Positions 41,988-50,733 of a DNA stretch of 64,000 bases are shown here, in pieces; position 1 is the first letter of the stretch, and the number at the start of each line of letters is the position of its first letter. The notes beneath the pieces were generated by a model. That model saw only the letters and a list, made by a program, of their open reading frames with translations. It was not told the origin of the DNA and ran no database searches. The stretch covers positions 641,343 to 705,342 of the forward strand of contig NZ_BMNK01000002.1 in assembly GCF_014646515.1 (NCBI RefSeq). The letters are read 5' to 3'. This stretch comes from Nonomuraea glycinis. GTDB taxonomy: Bacteria > Actinomycetota > Actinomycetes > Streptosporangiales > Streptosporangiaceae. Position numbers and translations under genes: made by a program.

Positions 41988-43361
41988 ATGTCCGGAAACA
42001 ACAGGGATGAGCAGCCCAGCAAGCTCAGCCGACGCGCGCTGGCCGCCACAGGTGTGGGCGCGCTGGCGGCCTGGGGCGCCCATCCCGCCACGGCCGCGGC
42101 CGCCGCCGCGACCGCCGTCGACCCGTCCGTCTACCGGGTCGACGTGAAGGATTACGGCGCCAAGGGCGACGGCAGGACCGACGACTCCGACGCGATCAGG
42201 GCGGCGGTCACCGCGGCCATCGCCGGCCGGAACGCGGGCGTGGTCCAGAAGGAGATCTTCTTCCCGCCGGGCAACTACCGGGTGACGAAGAAGGACACCC
42301 TGATGTGGTCGCCCACCACCGGGAACGCCGACCAGATCTTCGGCCTGCGCTACCGCGGCAGCGGCGCGCGGGTGACCACCATCACCTTCGACACCACCTT
42401 CGGCGCCACCGACGACCCCCGCGAGAACAACCTGATCACGTCGGCGGTCCGGCTGCGCTACACCTACTTCCAGGACATGGCGTTCAAGTCCGACAACCTG
42501 AACAACCGCTTCGCCTACTTCTGGTCGGTCAACGCCAGCGACGACAACTCGCAGTATCCCGACTACGGCCACGGGCAGAACCAGTATTTCGTCTACGAGA
42601 ACGTTGAGTGGAAGGGCAAGTGGGACCGGGTCATCGGGCTCGACGGCGACCACAAGGCCAACAACAACAGCGAGCACCACTTCATCCTGTGCTCGACGGA
42701 CACCGTCTCGGAGTTCAAGGACGCGTTCCTGCACTGCGGGATCTCCAGCCCCGCCGATCGCAATCTGCAGAACCAGTTCCTCAACTACTTCATGCTGTCC
42801 TGCAACTTCGCGGTGGCCGGCGGCGACTTCTTCCGGTTCGACCGGGGCGGGTCGATCAACGTGATCGGCGGCTCCTGGTCGACGGTGGGCAACGACAAGC
42901 CGGTCCGCTACTTCTACATGCCGCTGGCCAACGGCGAGATCAGCGCGACCCGGTTGTACGTCACCGGGGTGCGGTTCGAGCCGAAGGGCGCCCAGCACAA
43001 GATCATCGACTGTAACTGGAACAACGGCTCGGTGGTGTTCACCTCGTGCTCCGACATGGCCGCGCTCCAGTCGTCCAACCCCGGTGGCCACGCCGCCGTG
43101 AACTGGGGCCTGCACCGGTACGCCGCCACCGCCAACCGGCTGCCGATCGTCCGCTACCAGGACTGCACGCTGGCCGGCTTCCATGACGTCGACGCCGCCG
43201 GGTCCGCCTTGACCCACGGCAAGATGATTTACGAGGGCTGCCGTTTTTATCACAACGCCAGCGCGGTGGGCACGGCCTCGCCCAATTTCCTCCGTTACCG
43301 GAGTGCGCCGAAGCGTTTCGCCTTCCGTGACTCCTGGGCCACCCCCGACGTCGAAGGCTAA
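41988..43361 (+). CDS. Tat-secreted pectate-lyase-superfamily protein
   Basis: This 457-residue protein has a Tat-like SRRALAATG signal with a hydrophobic Ala-rich core, then the Pectate_lyase_3 start VKDYGAKGDGRTDDSDAIRA typical of right-handed beta-helix glycan enzymes. The remaining repeats of Asn/Gly-rich strands fit a beta-helix. A polysaccharide lyase or hydrolase acting on a plant or microbial glycan is likely; no catalytic residues are certain. AAGGAG lies 11 bases before the ATG. Confidence 0.78.
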   Translation: MSGNNRDEQPSKLSRRALAATGVGALAAWGAHPATAAAAAATAVDPSVYRVDVKDYGAKGDGRTDDSDAIRAAVTAAIAGRNAGVVQKEIFFPPGNYRVTKKDTLMWSPTTGNADQIFGLRYRGSGARVTTITFDTTFGATDDPRENNLITSAVRLRYTYFQDMAFKSDNLNNRFAYFWSVNASDDNSQYPDYGHGQNQYFVYENVEWKGKWDRVIGLDGDHKANNNSEHHFILCSTDTVSEFKDAFLHCGISSPADRNLQNQFLNYFMLSCNFAVAGGDFFRFDRGGSINVIGGSWSTVGNDKPVRYFYMPLANGEISATRLYVTGVRFEPKGAQHKIIDCNWNNGSVVFTSCSDMAALQSSNPGGHAAVNWGLHRYAATANRLPIVRYQDCTLAGFHDVDAAGSALTHGKMIYEGCRFYHNASAVGTASPNFLRYRSAPKRFAFRDSWATPDVEG

Positions 43362-43520
43362 GTCTCCCTGTCCAAGTGGATGGTCGCCCATATCCGCGCG
43401 TGCTTGAATTATCACTCCAACGGGACGCCCGGACATTCAACCCGAGACCCACCTCTTTGCGTACACGTTTGGACAGTGCTCGCAGACGGGCCTTTCCGCC
43501 CCGTTGAGGAGAGGGACGAC

Positions 43521-43961
43521 ATGACCAGACTGCGATCAGCACCGCAGAGCCGCATGCAGTACGTGTGGCCGTTGGACGGCGACGTCCAGGCGGTGGGTCA
43601 TGCCCGGACGACCATCCGAACGTTGTTGACCCAATTGAAAATCACAGCCGACATCGTCGACGACGCCGTGCTGATGGTCAGCGAGCTGGTGACCAACGCC
43701 TTCCTGTACGGGGACGCGCCGTACGAGATGGTGTTGAACGTCGATCACAAGGAGATCGTGTGCGTGGTGGTGGACAGCGGGGAGCCGCTGCCCGCCCCAC
43801 GTGCTCCTGACCTGCACTCCGAGGGCGGCCGGGGGCTGCACATCGTGGCGGCACTGTCCAACGGCGTGCACGGCAGCCACCGCCGGCACTATCTCACCTG
43901 GCCCGAGCTGACGGGCAAGGCCACCTGGTTCGCCCTTCCCCGCACCGCCGGCGCGACCTGA
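43521..43961 (+). CDS. RsbW-like ATP-binding protein
   Basis: This 146-residue GHKL-fold protein has N box LMVSELVTNAFLYG, a VVDSGEP G1 region and GGRGLHIVAALS G2. It resembles anti-sigma kinase or stand-alone ATP-binding regulators of actinomycetes. A GAGGAGAGG Shine-Dalgarno supports ATG 43521. No sigma or STAS gene is adjacent; the SigE-type sigma factor is 2 kb downstream on the other strand. Confidence 0.75.
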   Translation: MTRLRSAPQSRMQYVWPLDGDVQAVGHARTTIRTLLTQLKITADIVDDAVLMVSELVTNAFLYGDAPYEMVLNVDHKEIVCVVVDSGEPLPAPRAPDLHSEGGRGLHIVAALSNGVHGSHRRHYLTWPELTGKATWFALPRTAGAT

Positions 43962-43983
43962 CAGGAAGGAACGCTTACGGCGC

Positions 43984-44397
43984 CTACTCCGCGTAGGGCT
44001 GGTCCGCTCCCTGGGCGCTGTAGCCGAGACTCCAGATGTAGCCGTCCGGGTCGGCGAAGGAGCCGCCGTACCCGCCCCACGGCAGGGCGCCGGCGGGCTT
44101 GAGGATGGTGGCGCCGGCCTTCTCGGCCTCCGCGATGATCTCGTCGACCCGTGCCTCGCTGCGGACCACATAGGTGAGGACGAGCCCGCTGAAGCCGCTG
44201 CCCTCCGCACTCGTGCCCACCTGGGCGGCCAGGCCCTCGCGACCGTAGAAGCCGACGGGCGAGGCGCCGTCCGACTCGAAGAACACCGAGATGCCGTAGT
44301 CGTTCTTGATCTTCCAGCCGAGCCCTTCGGTGTAGAACCGCTTGGCCCTGTCCATGTCCTGGACGGCGAGGAGGATCGAGCTCACGTGCGCTTTCAT
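43984..44397 (-). CDS. VOC-family (glyoxalase-like) protein
   Basis: This 137-residue protein has the paired beta-alpha-beta-beta-beta units of the vicinal-oxygen-chelate fold (LLAVQDMDRAKRFYTEGLGW, and SFADPDGYIWSL near the C-terminus). It may bind metal or a small molecule such as an antibiotic or aldehyde. No catalytic assignment is possible. ATG 44397 has AAGGAG six bases upstream. Confidence 0.8.
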   Translation of the reverse strand: MKAHVSSILLAVQDMDRAKRFYTEGLGWKIKNDYGISVFFESDGASPVGFYGREGLAAQVGTSAEGSGFSGLVLTYVVRSEARVDEIIAEAEKAGATILKPAGALPWGGYGGSFADPDGYIWSLGYSAQGADQPYAE

Positions 44398-44521
44398 GCC
44401 TGGTCTCCTTGGTGCTTCGGGGTGATGCAAGCAACGCTACAAACGACCCCCTGCCGGGCGCTTCTCCATTCGTGCTCGCTTCGGCCGTCCGTTCTGCCGG
44501 GTCACCGCGGGTTCCGGACGA

Positions 44522-45760
44522 TCATCGGATGGCCCTCAGATTCACGATCACCTGCTTGCCGTCCCGGTCGTACCGGAACAGCCCGGGCGCCCGGGCGTCC
44601 AGCACCGCCACGGGCATTCCCCACTGCTCCCCTCTCTTGGCCGGCCGCATCCCGAGGTCGGCGCCCCGGCGCGTGGTCACGTCGTACAGCACCTGACCGC
44701 GCGGCCCGCCTCCCTCGGCCCGCTGCAGCAGGAGGAGGAAGCGGTCGAGCGCCGGTGAGGAGGAGGCATCGGTCATGCCGGGCAGGTCCCGGGTGCTGCC
44801 CTCGCGGCTCACCAGGGTGCCGCTCTTCACGCACCAGCTGATCCCGCAGAAGGCGGGCGGCTCGACAGCGGCCTTGCTGCGCTTGCCCGTCTTGATGTCG
44901 AGCAGATCGCCGAAGATCACCCGCTTCTTCTTCCACTTCTTGTGGTCGTAGGGCGGGGTGGCGGCCCAGGGCCAGCTGATCAGCGTGTACGCGGACGTGC
45001 CGGGCAGCAGCCGGGGCGTGCCGCCCGACAGCGGCATCTCGAAGACGCCGCCTTTGCCCCACCGCGTCCACACCGCCTTGTCGCCGACGATCTCCAGGTC
45101 GATGCCGCCGTAGCCGGGCACGCCCTCGAAGGTGGTCAGCCGGCTCTGCGTGCCGCCGGCGCGGGGCGCGGTCCAGATGTCCACGATCCGCCTGCGCTCC
45201 TGCTTGCGCACGGTCCACCAGTACAGCCGATCGCGGTCGGCCAGCACGGACCCCGTGGTGATGACGGTCTTGGGAGGCGGCGTGACCCGCACGAGCAGCC
45301 GCGCCGTCCGTGCCTTGACGTCGTAGGCCCACAGGCCGTCCACCTTGTCGGCGTCGCCGTCCTTCTCCGTGCGGACCAGCACGGTGCGGTCGTCGAGGAA
45401 CACCTCCGGCGTGAAAGGCCTGCCGTTCGGCAGCATCGCGGGCACGACGTGCACGGCACCGGGCCAGACCTTCTCGATGGGCGGGTAGGTCTTGTCCGCC
45501 TTCGGGACCGGCGCCTCGGTGGTGGCGACGGCGGGCGAGGGCGTCGCCGCCGGCGTTTCTCCTGCGGCGTCGATCACCAACGGCGCGCCGGCGGTCAACA
45601 GGACCACGGACGCGGCGGCGGCGAACCACACCGCGCCGTGCCGGTGGCGCTTGCGGTGCTCCTCCTCGATGCGCGCCAGCAGGTCGTCAGCGGGGCGGGG
45701 GGCGTGCCGGGCCGCGGCGGCGAGCTCAGCGGTCAGGGACATCTCCAGGTCGTCGGTCAC
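44522..45760 (-). CDS. Membrane protein coupled to the SigE-type sigma factor
   Basis: This 412-residue protein has a cytoplasmic N-terminus (about 40 residues, MTDDLEMSLTAELAAAARHA), one membrane helix (about 44-64) and a large extracytoplasmic domain with repeating beta-strand units (LWAYDVKARTARLL, LYWWTV), suggestive of a beta-propeller. Its ATG overlaps the sigma stop by 4 bases. Position and topology match an anti-sigma factor, but the N-terminus lacks an obvious zinc-binding HxxxCxxC. I infer a regulator of the sigma factor. Confidence 0.65.
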   Translation of the reverse strand: MTDDLEMSLTAELAAAARHAPRPADDLLARIEEEHRKRHRHGAVWFAAAASVVLLTAGAPLVIDAAGETPAATPSPAVATTEAPVPKADKTYPPIEKVWPGAVHVVPAMLPNGRPFTPEVFLDDRTVLVRTEKDGDADKVDGLWAYDVKARTARLLVRVTPPPKTVITTGSVLADRDRLYWWTVRKQERRRIVDIWTAPRAGGTQSRLTTFEGVPGYGGIDLEIVGDKAVWTRWGKGGVFEMPLSGGTPRLLPGTSAYTLISWPWAATPPYDHKKWKKKRVIFGDLLDIKTGKRSKAAVEPPAFCGISWCVKSGTLVSREGSTRDLPGMTDASSSPALDRFLLLLQRAEGGGPRGQVLYDVTTRRGADLGMRPAKRGEQWGMPVAVLDARAPGLFRYDRDGKQVIVNLRAIR

Positions 45761-46251
45761 GTGACGTACCCCATGTTCTTTACGATTTCGGGCAGGTCGC
45801 CACGGAGCTTGTCCAGGGCGCGGGAGGCCTGGCTGCGCACCGTTCCGCGAGAGACGCCGAGGACGTCGGCGATCTCGGCGTCCGTCAACTGCTCGTAGTA
45901 CCGCAGCACGAGCACGGCACGCTGGCGGGGCGGCAGCTTGGACAGCGTCCTCCAGAGGCCGGAGCCCTCGTAGGGGGCGTCCTCATAGGCGCTGTCGGGT
46001 GGCGTGGCCGTGATGTGCTCACGCCTGCGCATCCGCCAGGAGTTGATGTGCAGGCGTGTCATCGTCGTCCGGACGTAGCCGTCCAGCGCGTTCTTCCGGC
46101 GCACCCGCGACCACGAGCCGCGCAGCCGGACCAGGGCCTCCTGCACCAGGTCGGCCGCGTCGTGGGGGTTGCCTGTCAGTACGTAGCCGTAGCGGAGTAA
46201 TCCGTCCACGCGTTCGGCCACGTACTGCTCGAACAGCGGATCTTCCTGCAC
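45757..46251 (-). CDS. SigE-type ECF sigma factor
   Basis: This 164-residue sigma factor has region 2 (YVLTGNPHDAADLVQEALVR) and region 4 (LSKLPPRQRAVLVLRYYEQL, then VSRGTVRSQASRALDKLR). It resembles actinobacterial SigE-family (TIGR02983) proteins. GGAGGAGG lies upstream of the GTG at 46251. It is translationally coupled to a membrane protein that probably controls it. Its own promoter and regulon are not visible here. Confidence 0.83.
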   Translation of the reverse strand: MQEDPLFEQYVAERVDGLLRYGYVLTGNPHDAADLVQEALVRLRGSWSRVRRKNALDGYVRTTMTRLHINSWRMRRREHITATPPDSAYEDAPYEGSGLWRTLSKLPPRQRAVLVLRYYEQLTDAEIADVLGVSRGTVRSQASRALDKLRGDLPEIVKNMGYVT

Positions 46252-46398
46252 TCCCGCATCCTCCTCCGTCCCGGTCTAGACGGAACGGAGGTGGCAAGTG
46301 TTGCACCTGGCGTCAAATGCCTCGATACGGCTCAAGGGTCAGCGCGGTCCGACGGAACCGGACCGCCGTCTCGCGCGGTGCACCACGGCAGGCAGAGG

Positions 46399-48672
46399 TC
46401 AGGTCAGGGAGGCGGCGGCGGGGAAGCGGTCCCAGACGCGGTGCGTCCCCAGGAGTTCGAGCGTTTCCCGCAGGACCGACGTGCCGTCGTCGCCGAGGAG
46501 CACGCCCGGAGCCTGCGCGGGCACCCCCGCCTCGGAGAAGGCCTGCGAAGCCGTTCCCCAGCCGCCGAGCGGCTTGCCGTGGCGGTAGACCTCCGCGATC
46601 AACAGCAGCACCCGTGGGTCGACCGGCGCGTCCGCGCCACCGGCCGCCTTCGCGTCGCGCGCTCCGTACGCGTCCTTGCCGGGTGCGGGGGCGCCCGCCA
46701 CCAGCAGCGCGTCGAACTCGACGGACCGTGCGGTGACGAAGGTGCGCTGCACCGGCAGCGTCCCGCCGAGCTTCCCGCCGGTCGGCGCGATGATCAACGG
46801 CACCAGCCCGCCGTCGAGCACCGCCTGGCGCACGGCGCCGAGCGCCGCCACGTCGCCGTTGCCGTCGCCGTCTCCGGCGACGATGCCGATGATCCGGCCG
46901 TCGGCCGGCCAGGTCTGCCCGATCTGGGACAGCGCCGGGCTCGGCGGCGAGTCCGCCAGCGGCTGGGACGCGGCCGGCGCGGGCAGCCCGAGCCCTTCGG
47001 CGACCTGCCGGCACAGGACGGAGTCGATGTTCGCGAGCACTCCCAGGTAGCGTTCCTTGACGGCCTGCTCGTAGCACTTGCCCAGCTCGAAGGTGTAGGC
47101 CGCGATGATGTGCTCACGCTCGACCGGCGACATGCTCAGCCAGAACAGCCGCGCCTGGCTGAAGTGGTCGGCGTACGAGGCGGGCGCCTCACGCACCTTC
47201 CGGCCGGACACCTCCAGCGGCACCTCGACGTACGCCCCCTCGGCCGCGCCCGCGGTGAAGGGGCAGCCGCCGTCGAGCGAGTTAGGCCGGTACGGCGCGA
47301 CACCCCGATGCACGGCCGTCTGATGGAACCCGTCCCGCAGCATGTCGTTGACCGGCGCGTGCGGGCGGTTGATCGGGATCTGCGCGAAGTTGGGCCCCGC
47401 CAGCCGGGTGATCTGGGTGTCGAGATAGGAGAACAGCCGCCCGGCCAGCAGCGGGTCGTCGGTGACGTCGATGCCGGGCACCAGGTGGCCGACGTGGAAG
47501 GCGACCTGCTCGGTCTCGGCGAAGAAGTTGGCCGGGTTGGCGTTGAGGGTGAGCAGGCCGATCCGCTGGACCGGGGCCAGCTCCTCAGGGACGATCTTCG
47601 TCGAGTCCAGCAGGTCGATTCCCTCGAACGTCTGCTCCGGCGTGTCGGGGAAGACCTGGATGCCCAGCTCCCACTGCGGGTGGGCGCCCGCCTCGATCGC
47701 GTCGGCGAGGTCGCGCCGGTGGAAGTCCGGATCCACGCCGCCGAGCAGCTGCGCCTCCTCCCAGACCAGGGAGTGCACGCCGAGCTTGGGCTTCCAGTGG
47801 AACTTCACCAGCGTGGTCGCCCCCTCCGCGTCCACCAGCCGGAAGGTGTGGACGCCGAAGCCCTCCATCATCCGGTAGGAGCGCGGGATGCCACGGTCGG
47901 ACATGTTCCACAGCGTGTGGAAGGTCGCCTCGGTGTGCAGGCCGGCGAAGTCCCAGAACGTGTCGTGCGCGGTCTGCGCCTGCGGGATCTCCCGATCCGG
48001 ATGCCACTTGGCGGCATGGATGACGTCCGGGAACTTGATCGCGTCCTGGATGAAGAACACCGGTATGTTGTTGCCGACCAGGTCGAACACCCCCTCGGAG
48101 GTGTAGAACTTGGTCGCGAACCCCCGCGTGTCCCGTACGGTGTCCGCCGACCCGCGCGAGCCGATCACGGTGGAGAAACGCACGAAGACCGGCGTCTCGA
48201 CATCCTTGCCGAGAAAGGCGGCCTTGGTGATGTTCGAGGCGGCCCCGTAACCACGGAAGACGCCGTGCGCCCCCGCGCCGCGCGCGTGCACGACCCGCTC
48301 GGGGATGCGCTCGTGGTCGAAGTGCATGACCTTCTCGCGCAGGTGGTGGTCCTGCAGCAGGACCGGGCCGCGCGGGCCCGCCTTGAGCGAGTGGTCGGTG
48401 TCCCGCAGCCGCAGCCCCTGGGCGGTCGTCAGGTACGCGCCGTCCTGCGCCACCTTCGCCTGCGGAGCGCCGGTGGGCTGCCCGGTGGGCGAGAAGGTGT
48501 CCGGCCCGCTCTGGTCGGGCTTGGGCGGCAGCGGCTCCCTGGGCTCGGTCGGCTCCTCCAGGGACGGTGGCGCACTGTTCGGAACCCCGGGAATCTCGGC
48601 CGGACCCCCATCGCCGGTGACCGCGCCGACGACCTTGTCCACTGCCGATCTGATGGGGTGGGACTGCTCCAT
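46399..48672 (-). CDS. katE: Large-subunit catalase (KatE/HPII-type)
   Basis: This 757-residue clade 2 catalase has the distal His129 in ERVVHARGAGAHG, Asn201/202 in VGNNIPVFFIQDA, and the proximal heme Tyr416 in RLFSYLDTQ. A C-terminal flavodoxin/DJ-1-like domain (from about residue 600: RIIGIVAGDGDGNGDV) distinguishes it from small catalases. It destroys H2O2 in the cytoplasm, typically in stationary phase or under stress. A GGGTAT element at 48723-48718 could be a stress-sigma -10. No signal peptide is present. Confidence 0.93.
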   Translation of the reverse strand: MEQSHPIRSAVDKVVGAVTGDGGPAEIPGVPNSAPPSLEEPTEPREPLPPKPDQSGPDTFSPTGQPTGAPQAKVAQDGAYLTTAQGLRLRDTDHSLKAGPRGPVLLQDHHLREKVMHFDHERIPERVVHARGAGAHGVFRGYGAASNITKAAFLGKDVETPVFVRFSTVIGSRGSADTVRDTRGFATKFYTSEGVFDLVGNNIPVFFIQDAIKFPDVIHAAKWHPDREIPQAQTAHDTFWDFAGLHTEATFHTLWNMSDRGIPRSYRMMEGFGVHTFRLVDAEGATTLVKFHWKPKLGVHSLVWEEAQLLGGVDPDFHRRDLADAIEAGAHPQWELGIQVFPDTPEQTFEGIDLLDSTKIVPEELAPVQRIGLLTLNANPANFFAETEQVAFHVGHLVPGIDVTDDPLLAGRLFSYLDTQITRLAGPNFAQIPINRPHAPVNDMLRDGFHQTAVHRGVAPYRPNSLDGGCPFTAGAAEGAYVEVPLEVSGRKVREAPASYADHFSQARLFWLSMSPVEREHIIAAYTFELGKCYEQAVKERYLGVLANIDSVLCRQVAEGLGLPAPAASQPLADSPPSPALSQIGQTWPADGRIIGIVAGDGDGNGDVAALGAVRQAVLDGGLVPLIIAPTGGKLGGTLPVQRTFVTARSVEFDALLVAGAPAPGKDAYGARDAKAAGGADAPVDPRVLLLIAEVYRHGKPLGGWGTASQAFSEAGVPAQAPGVLLGDDGTSVLRETLELLGTHRVWDRFPAAASLT

Positions 48673-48717
48673 GCTCTCTCCTTGGCGTGCGGCTGCGTCA
48701 CTGGGTGGCGTGGGCAG

Positions 48718-48723
48718 ATACCC
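48718..48723 (-). promoter_or_regulatory. Possible stress-sigma -10 for the catalase gene
   Basis: GGGTAT (minus strand) lies 45 bases upstream of the catalase ATG and matches the -10 of SigB/SigF-type promoters. A GTTT-like -35 is not clear. Confidence 0.25.
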
Positions 48724-48820
48724 CCACGGCAGGCCGCCACGCTGAGCTTTACAGCGCCCTCAGGCGAATCGCATCCGCTGTTGATCCGCAGCGATGGCCA
48801 GGTCAACGGGCGCGTACCGA

Positions 48821-48849
48821 TTGACATCTTTAGCTATGTCCAATAGCTT
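48821..48849 (+). promoter_or_regulatory. Promoter with TetR-type operator
   Basis: TTGACA (48821-48826), 17 bases, TAGCTT (48844-48849). Between and across the -10 lies AGCTAT-gtcca-ATAGCT (48832-48848), a perfect 6-bp inverted repeat, placed to block RNA polymerase when the downstream TetR binds. Confidence 0.6.
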
Positions 48850-48890
48850 TTAAGATATGCAACGTAGCTACGGGAACGGGGACACTGACC

Positions 48891-49448
48891 ATGCCTAGAG
48901 CCGGGCTCACCCCCAGCCGGGTCGTCGACGCCGCCATCGAACTCGTTGACAAGCACGGCCTTCCAGCGCTGACCCTCGCCGCCGTCGCCGAGCACTGCGG
49001 CGTCGCGGCCCCGTCGCTCTACAAGCACGTGAGCAACATCGCGGACCTGCGCACTCTGGTCGGCATTCGTGTGATGGAGGAGATGACGGACAGTTTCACG
49101 GCCACCGTGCTCGGCCGCAGCGGCACCGACGCCATCACCTCGCTCATGCGGGCCTACCGCGCCTACGTGACCGCACACCCCGCCCGCTACGCGGCCGTCC
49201 CCGTCAACCCGCTGCACCAGCAGGAATACGCCGCCTCCGGGCGCCGCATGCTCGGGGTCATGCAAGCCGCGCTGCGCCCCTGGCAGCTCGACGAGAACGA
49301 ATTGATCCACACGATCCGGGCCGCCAGAGTCATCGTCCACGGCTTCGCGTCACTGGAGGCGGCGGGTGGCTTCGGTCTGCCACACGACCTCGACGAAACC
49401 TACGAGCGCCTGATCCGGCTGTTCCTGGCCACCCTCCCCCCGCTTTAG
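48891..49448 (+). CDS. TetR-family regulator (WHG-type)
   Basis: This 185-residue protein has a TetR helix-turn-helix (about residues 8-55: VVDAAIELVDKHGLPALTLA, then EHCGVAAPSLYKHVSNIADL) and a C-terminal domain of the WHG/TetR_C_33 type. It is preceded by a promoter with an embedded operator and followed nine bases later by a membrane-protein gene, which it likely regulates together with itself. Confidence 0.84.
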   Translation: MPRAGLTPSRVVDAAIELVDKHGLPALTLAAVAEHCGVAAPSLYKHVSNIADLRTLVGIRVMEEMTDSFTATVLGRSGTDAITSLMRAYRAYVTAHPARYAAVPVNPLHQQEYAASGRRMLGVMQAALRPWQLDENELIHTIRAARVIVHGFASLEAAGGFGLPHDLDETYERLIRLFLATLPPL

Positions 49449-49457
49449 GAGATCGCC

Positions 49458-50096
49458 GTGCCCCTCACCCACACCCGGCTCGCTGCCGCCGCTCTGACCG
49501 CGGCCGGTGTGCTGTTCTTCCTCTACCCGGCGCTTCGCCCGTGGGCGGATGAGTCCACAGCCGACGGCGCCCTGCACGCGCTGTCCTCGCCATGGTGGGT
49601 GGCGACCCACCTCTTCGCGATGATCGGGTTCATCCTCGTCCCGCTGGCGCTGCTGCCGATCAACCGTACCGCCGCCGTCATCATGTGGATCGGCGCGGGA
49701 CTGACCCTGCCCTACTACGGCGCGGAGAACTTCGCCCTGAACGCACTCGCCATCAAGGTGAGCGACGGACAGCAGTTGGACCTGCTCGACCTCACGGAGA
49801 GCATCCGCTACCACCCGGTAGCGGCCACCACGTTCCTCATCGGCCTGATCCTGCTGGGCGCCGGCGCACTCACCGCCGCCGTCGCGATCTGGCGCTCCGG
49901 TGTGCTGCCTCGATTCAGCGCAGTGCTCTTCGGCATCGCCTTCGCCCTGTTCATCCCGCAGTTCTTCGTCGGCGAGGCCGGGCGAATCGCGCACGGTGTG
50001 CTCATGGCCGCCGGATGCGGGTGGCTTGCGCTCTCCCTCTGGCGGACCCGCACCTCCCCACTTGATCGCCCCCACTGGGCTGAATCTCGGCCATGA
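49458..50096 (+). CDS. Multi-pass membrane protein
   Basis: This 212-residue protein has about six transmembrane helices (for example LAAAALTAAGVLFFLYPAL and AATTFLIGLILLGAGALTAA) and no soluble domain. TAGGAG six bases before the GTG and the nine-base gap show co-translation with the TetR gene. No transporter motif is evident. The last 95 bases overlap the convergent glycosyltransferase gene. Confidence 0.65.
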   Translation: MPLTHTRLAAAALTAAGVLFFLYPALRPWADESTADGALHALSSPWWVATHLFAMIGFILVPLALLPINRTAAVIMWIGAGLTLPYYGAENFALNALAIKVSDGQQLDLLDLTESIRYHPVAATTFLIGLILLGAGALTAAVAIWRSGVLPRFSAVLFGIAFALFIPQFFVGEAGRIAHGVLMAAGCGWLALSLWRTRTSPLDRPHWAESRP

Positions 50097-50733
50097 CTCG
50101 TCGCATGTCGGCGATGGCGCGCAGGGTCCCACGGAGGGTGCCGGTCACTTTGGAACGTCCTGTCCGGGCCAGGTAGTCCACGTCTACCTCGGCGATCCGC
50201 CAGCCGGCTGCGGCGGCCCGGAGCACCGTCTCCAGGGGGTAGCCGAAGCGGCGGTCGGTCAGGCCGAGGGCCAGCAGCGAGGAGCGCCTGGCCGCCCGCA
50301 TGGGGCCGAGGTCGTGCAGCGGCGCGCTCGTGCGCCGGCGCAAGGTGCGGGCGAGGACGGCGTTACCCAGCCGGGCGTGCGGGGGCCAGGCCCCTGCGGT
50401 CTGCGGCACGCGTCGTCCGAGTACGAGGTCGCTGCTCCCGTCGAGCACCGCACTGGCCACCCGGGGCAACTGGGCGGGATCGAGCGAGGCGTCGGCGTCC
50501 ATGAAACAGATGAGCTCGGCGGACGCGGCCAGCAATCCGGCATGGCAGGCGGCACCGAAGCCGCGCCTGGGTTCGTGGACCACCTGCGCCCCGAGGTCGT
50601 GCGCGATCTGTGCGGAGTGGTCGGTGGAGCCGTTGTCGACCACGATGGGGCGATAGCCGTCGGGCATGCGCCCGAGTATCCAGCCGAGCGCGGCTTCCTC
50701 GTTCAGGCAGGGCAGGATCACGTCGATCGTCAT
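50002..50733 (-). CDS. GT2-type glycosyltransferase
   Basis: This 243-residue protein begins DVILPCLNEEAALGWILGRM and has the nucleotide-sugar DxD in FMDADAS (about residue 77) of GT2 enzymes related to dolichol-phosphate mannosyltransferases. The last 30 residues (after RVMAEIQPSGG) are encoded within the convergent membrane-protein gene and may not be conserved. Its ATG overlaps the epimerase stop by 4 bases. It probably transfers a sugar to a lipid or glycan acceptor in the surface-glycan cluster. Confidence 0.8.
   Translation of the reverse strand: MTIDVILPCLNEEAALGWILGRMPDGYRPIVVDNGSTDHSAQIAHDLGAQVVHEPRRGFGAACHAGLLAASAELICFMDADASLDPAQLPRVASAVLDGSSDLVLGRRVPQTAGAWPPHARLGNAVLARTLRRRTSAPLHDLGPMRAARRSSLLALGLTDRRFGYPLETVLRAAAAGWRIAEVDVDYLARTGRSKVTGTLRGTLRAIADMRRVMAEIQPSGGDQVGRCGSARGRAQATRIRRP

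Noticed and set aside
46291..48846. An 851-codon open frame antisense to the catalase
   Set aside because: Shadow of the catalase coding strand. No signal or domain.
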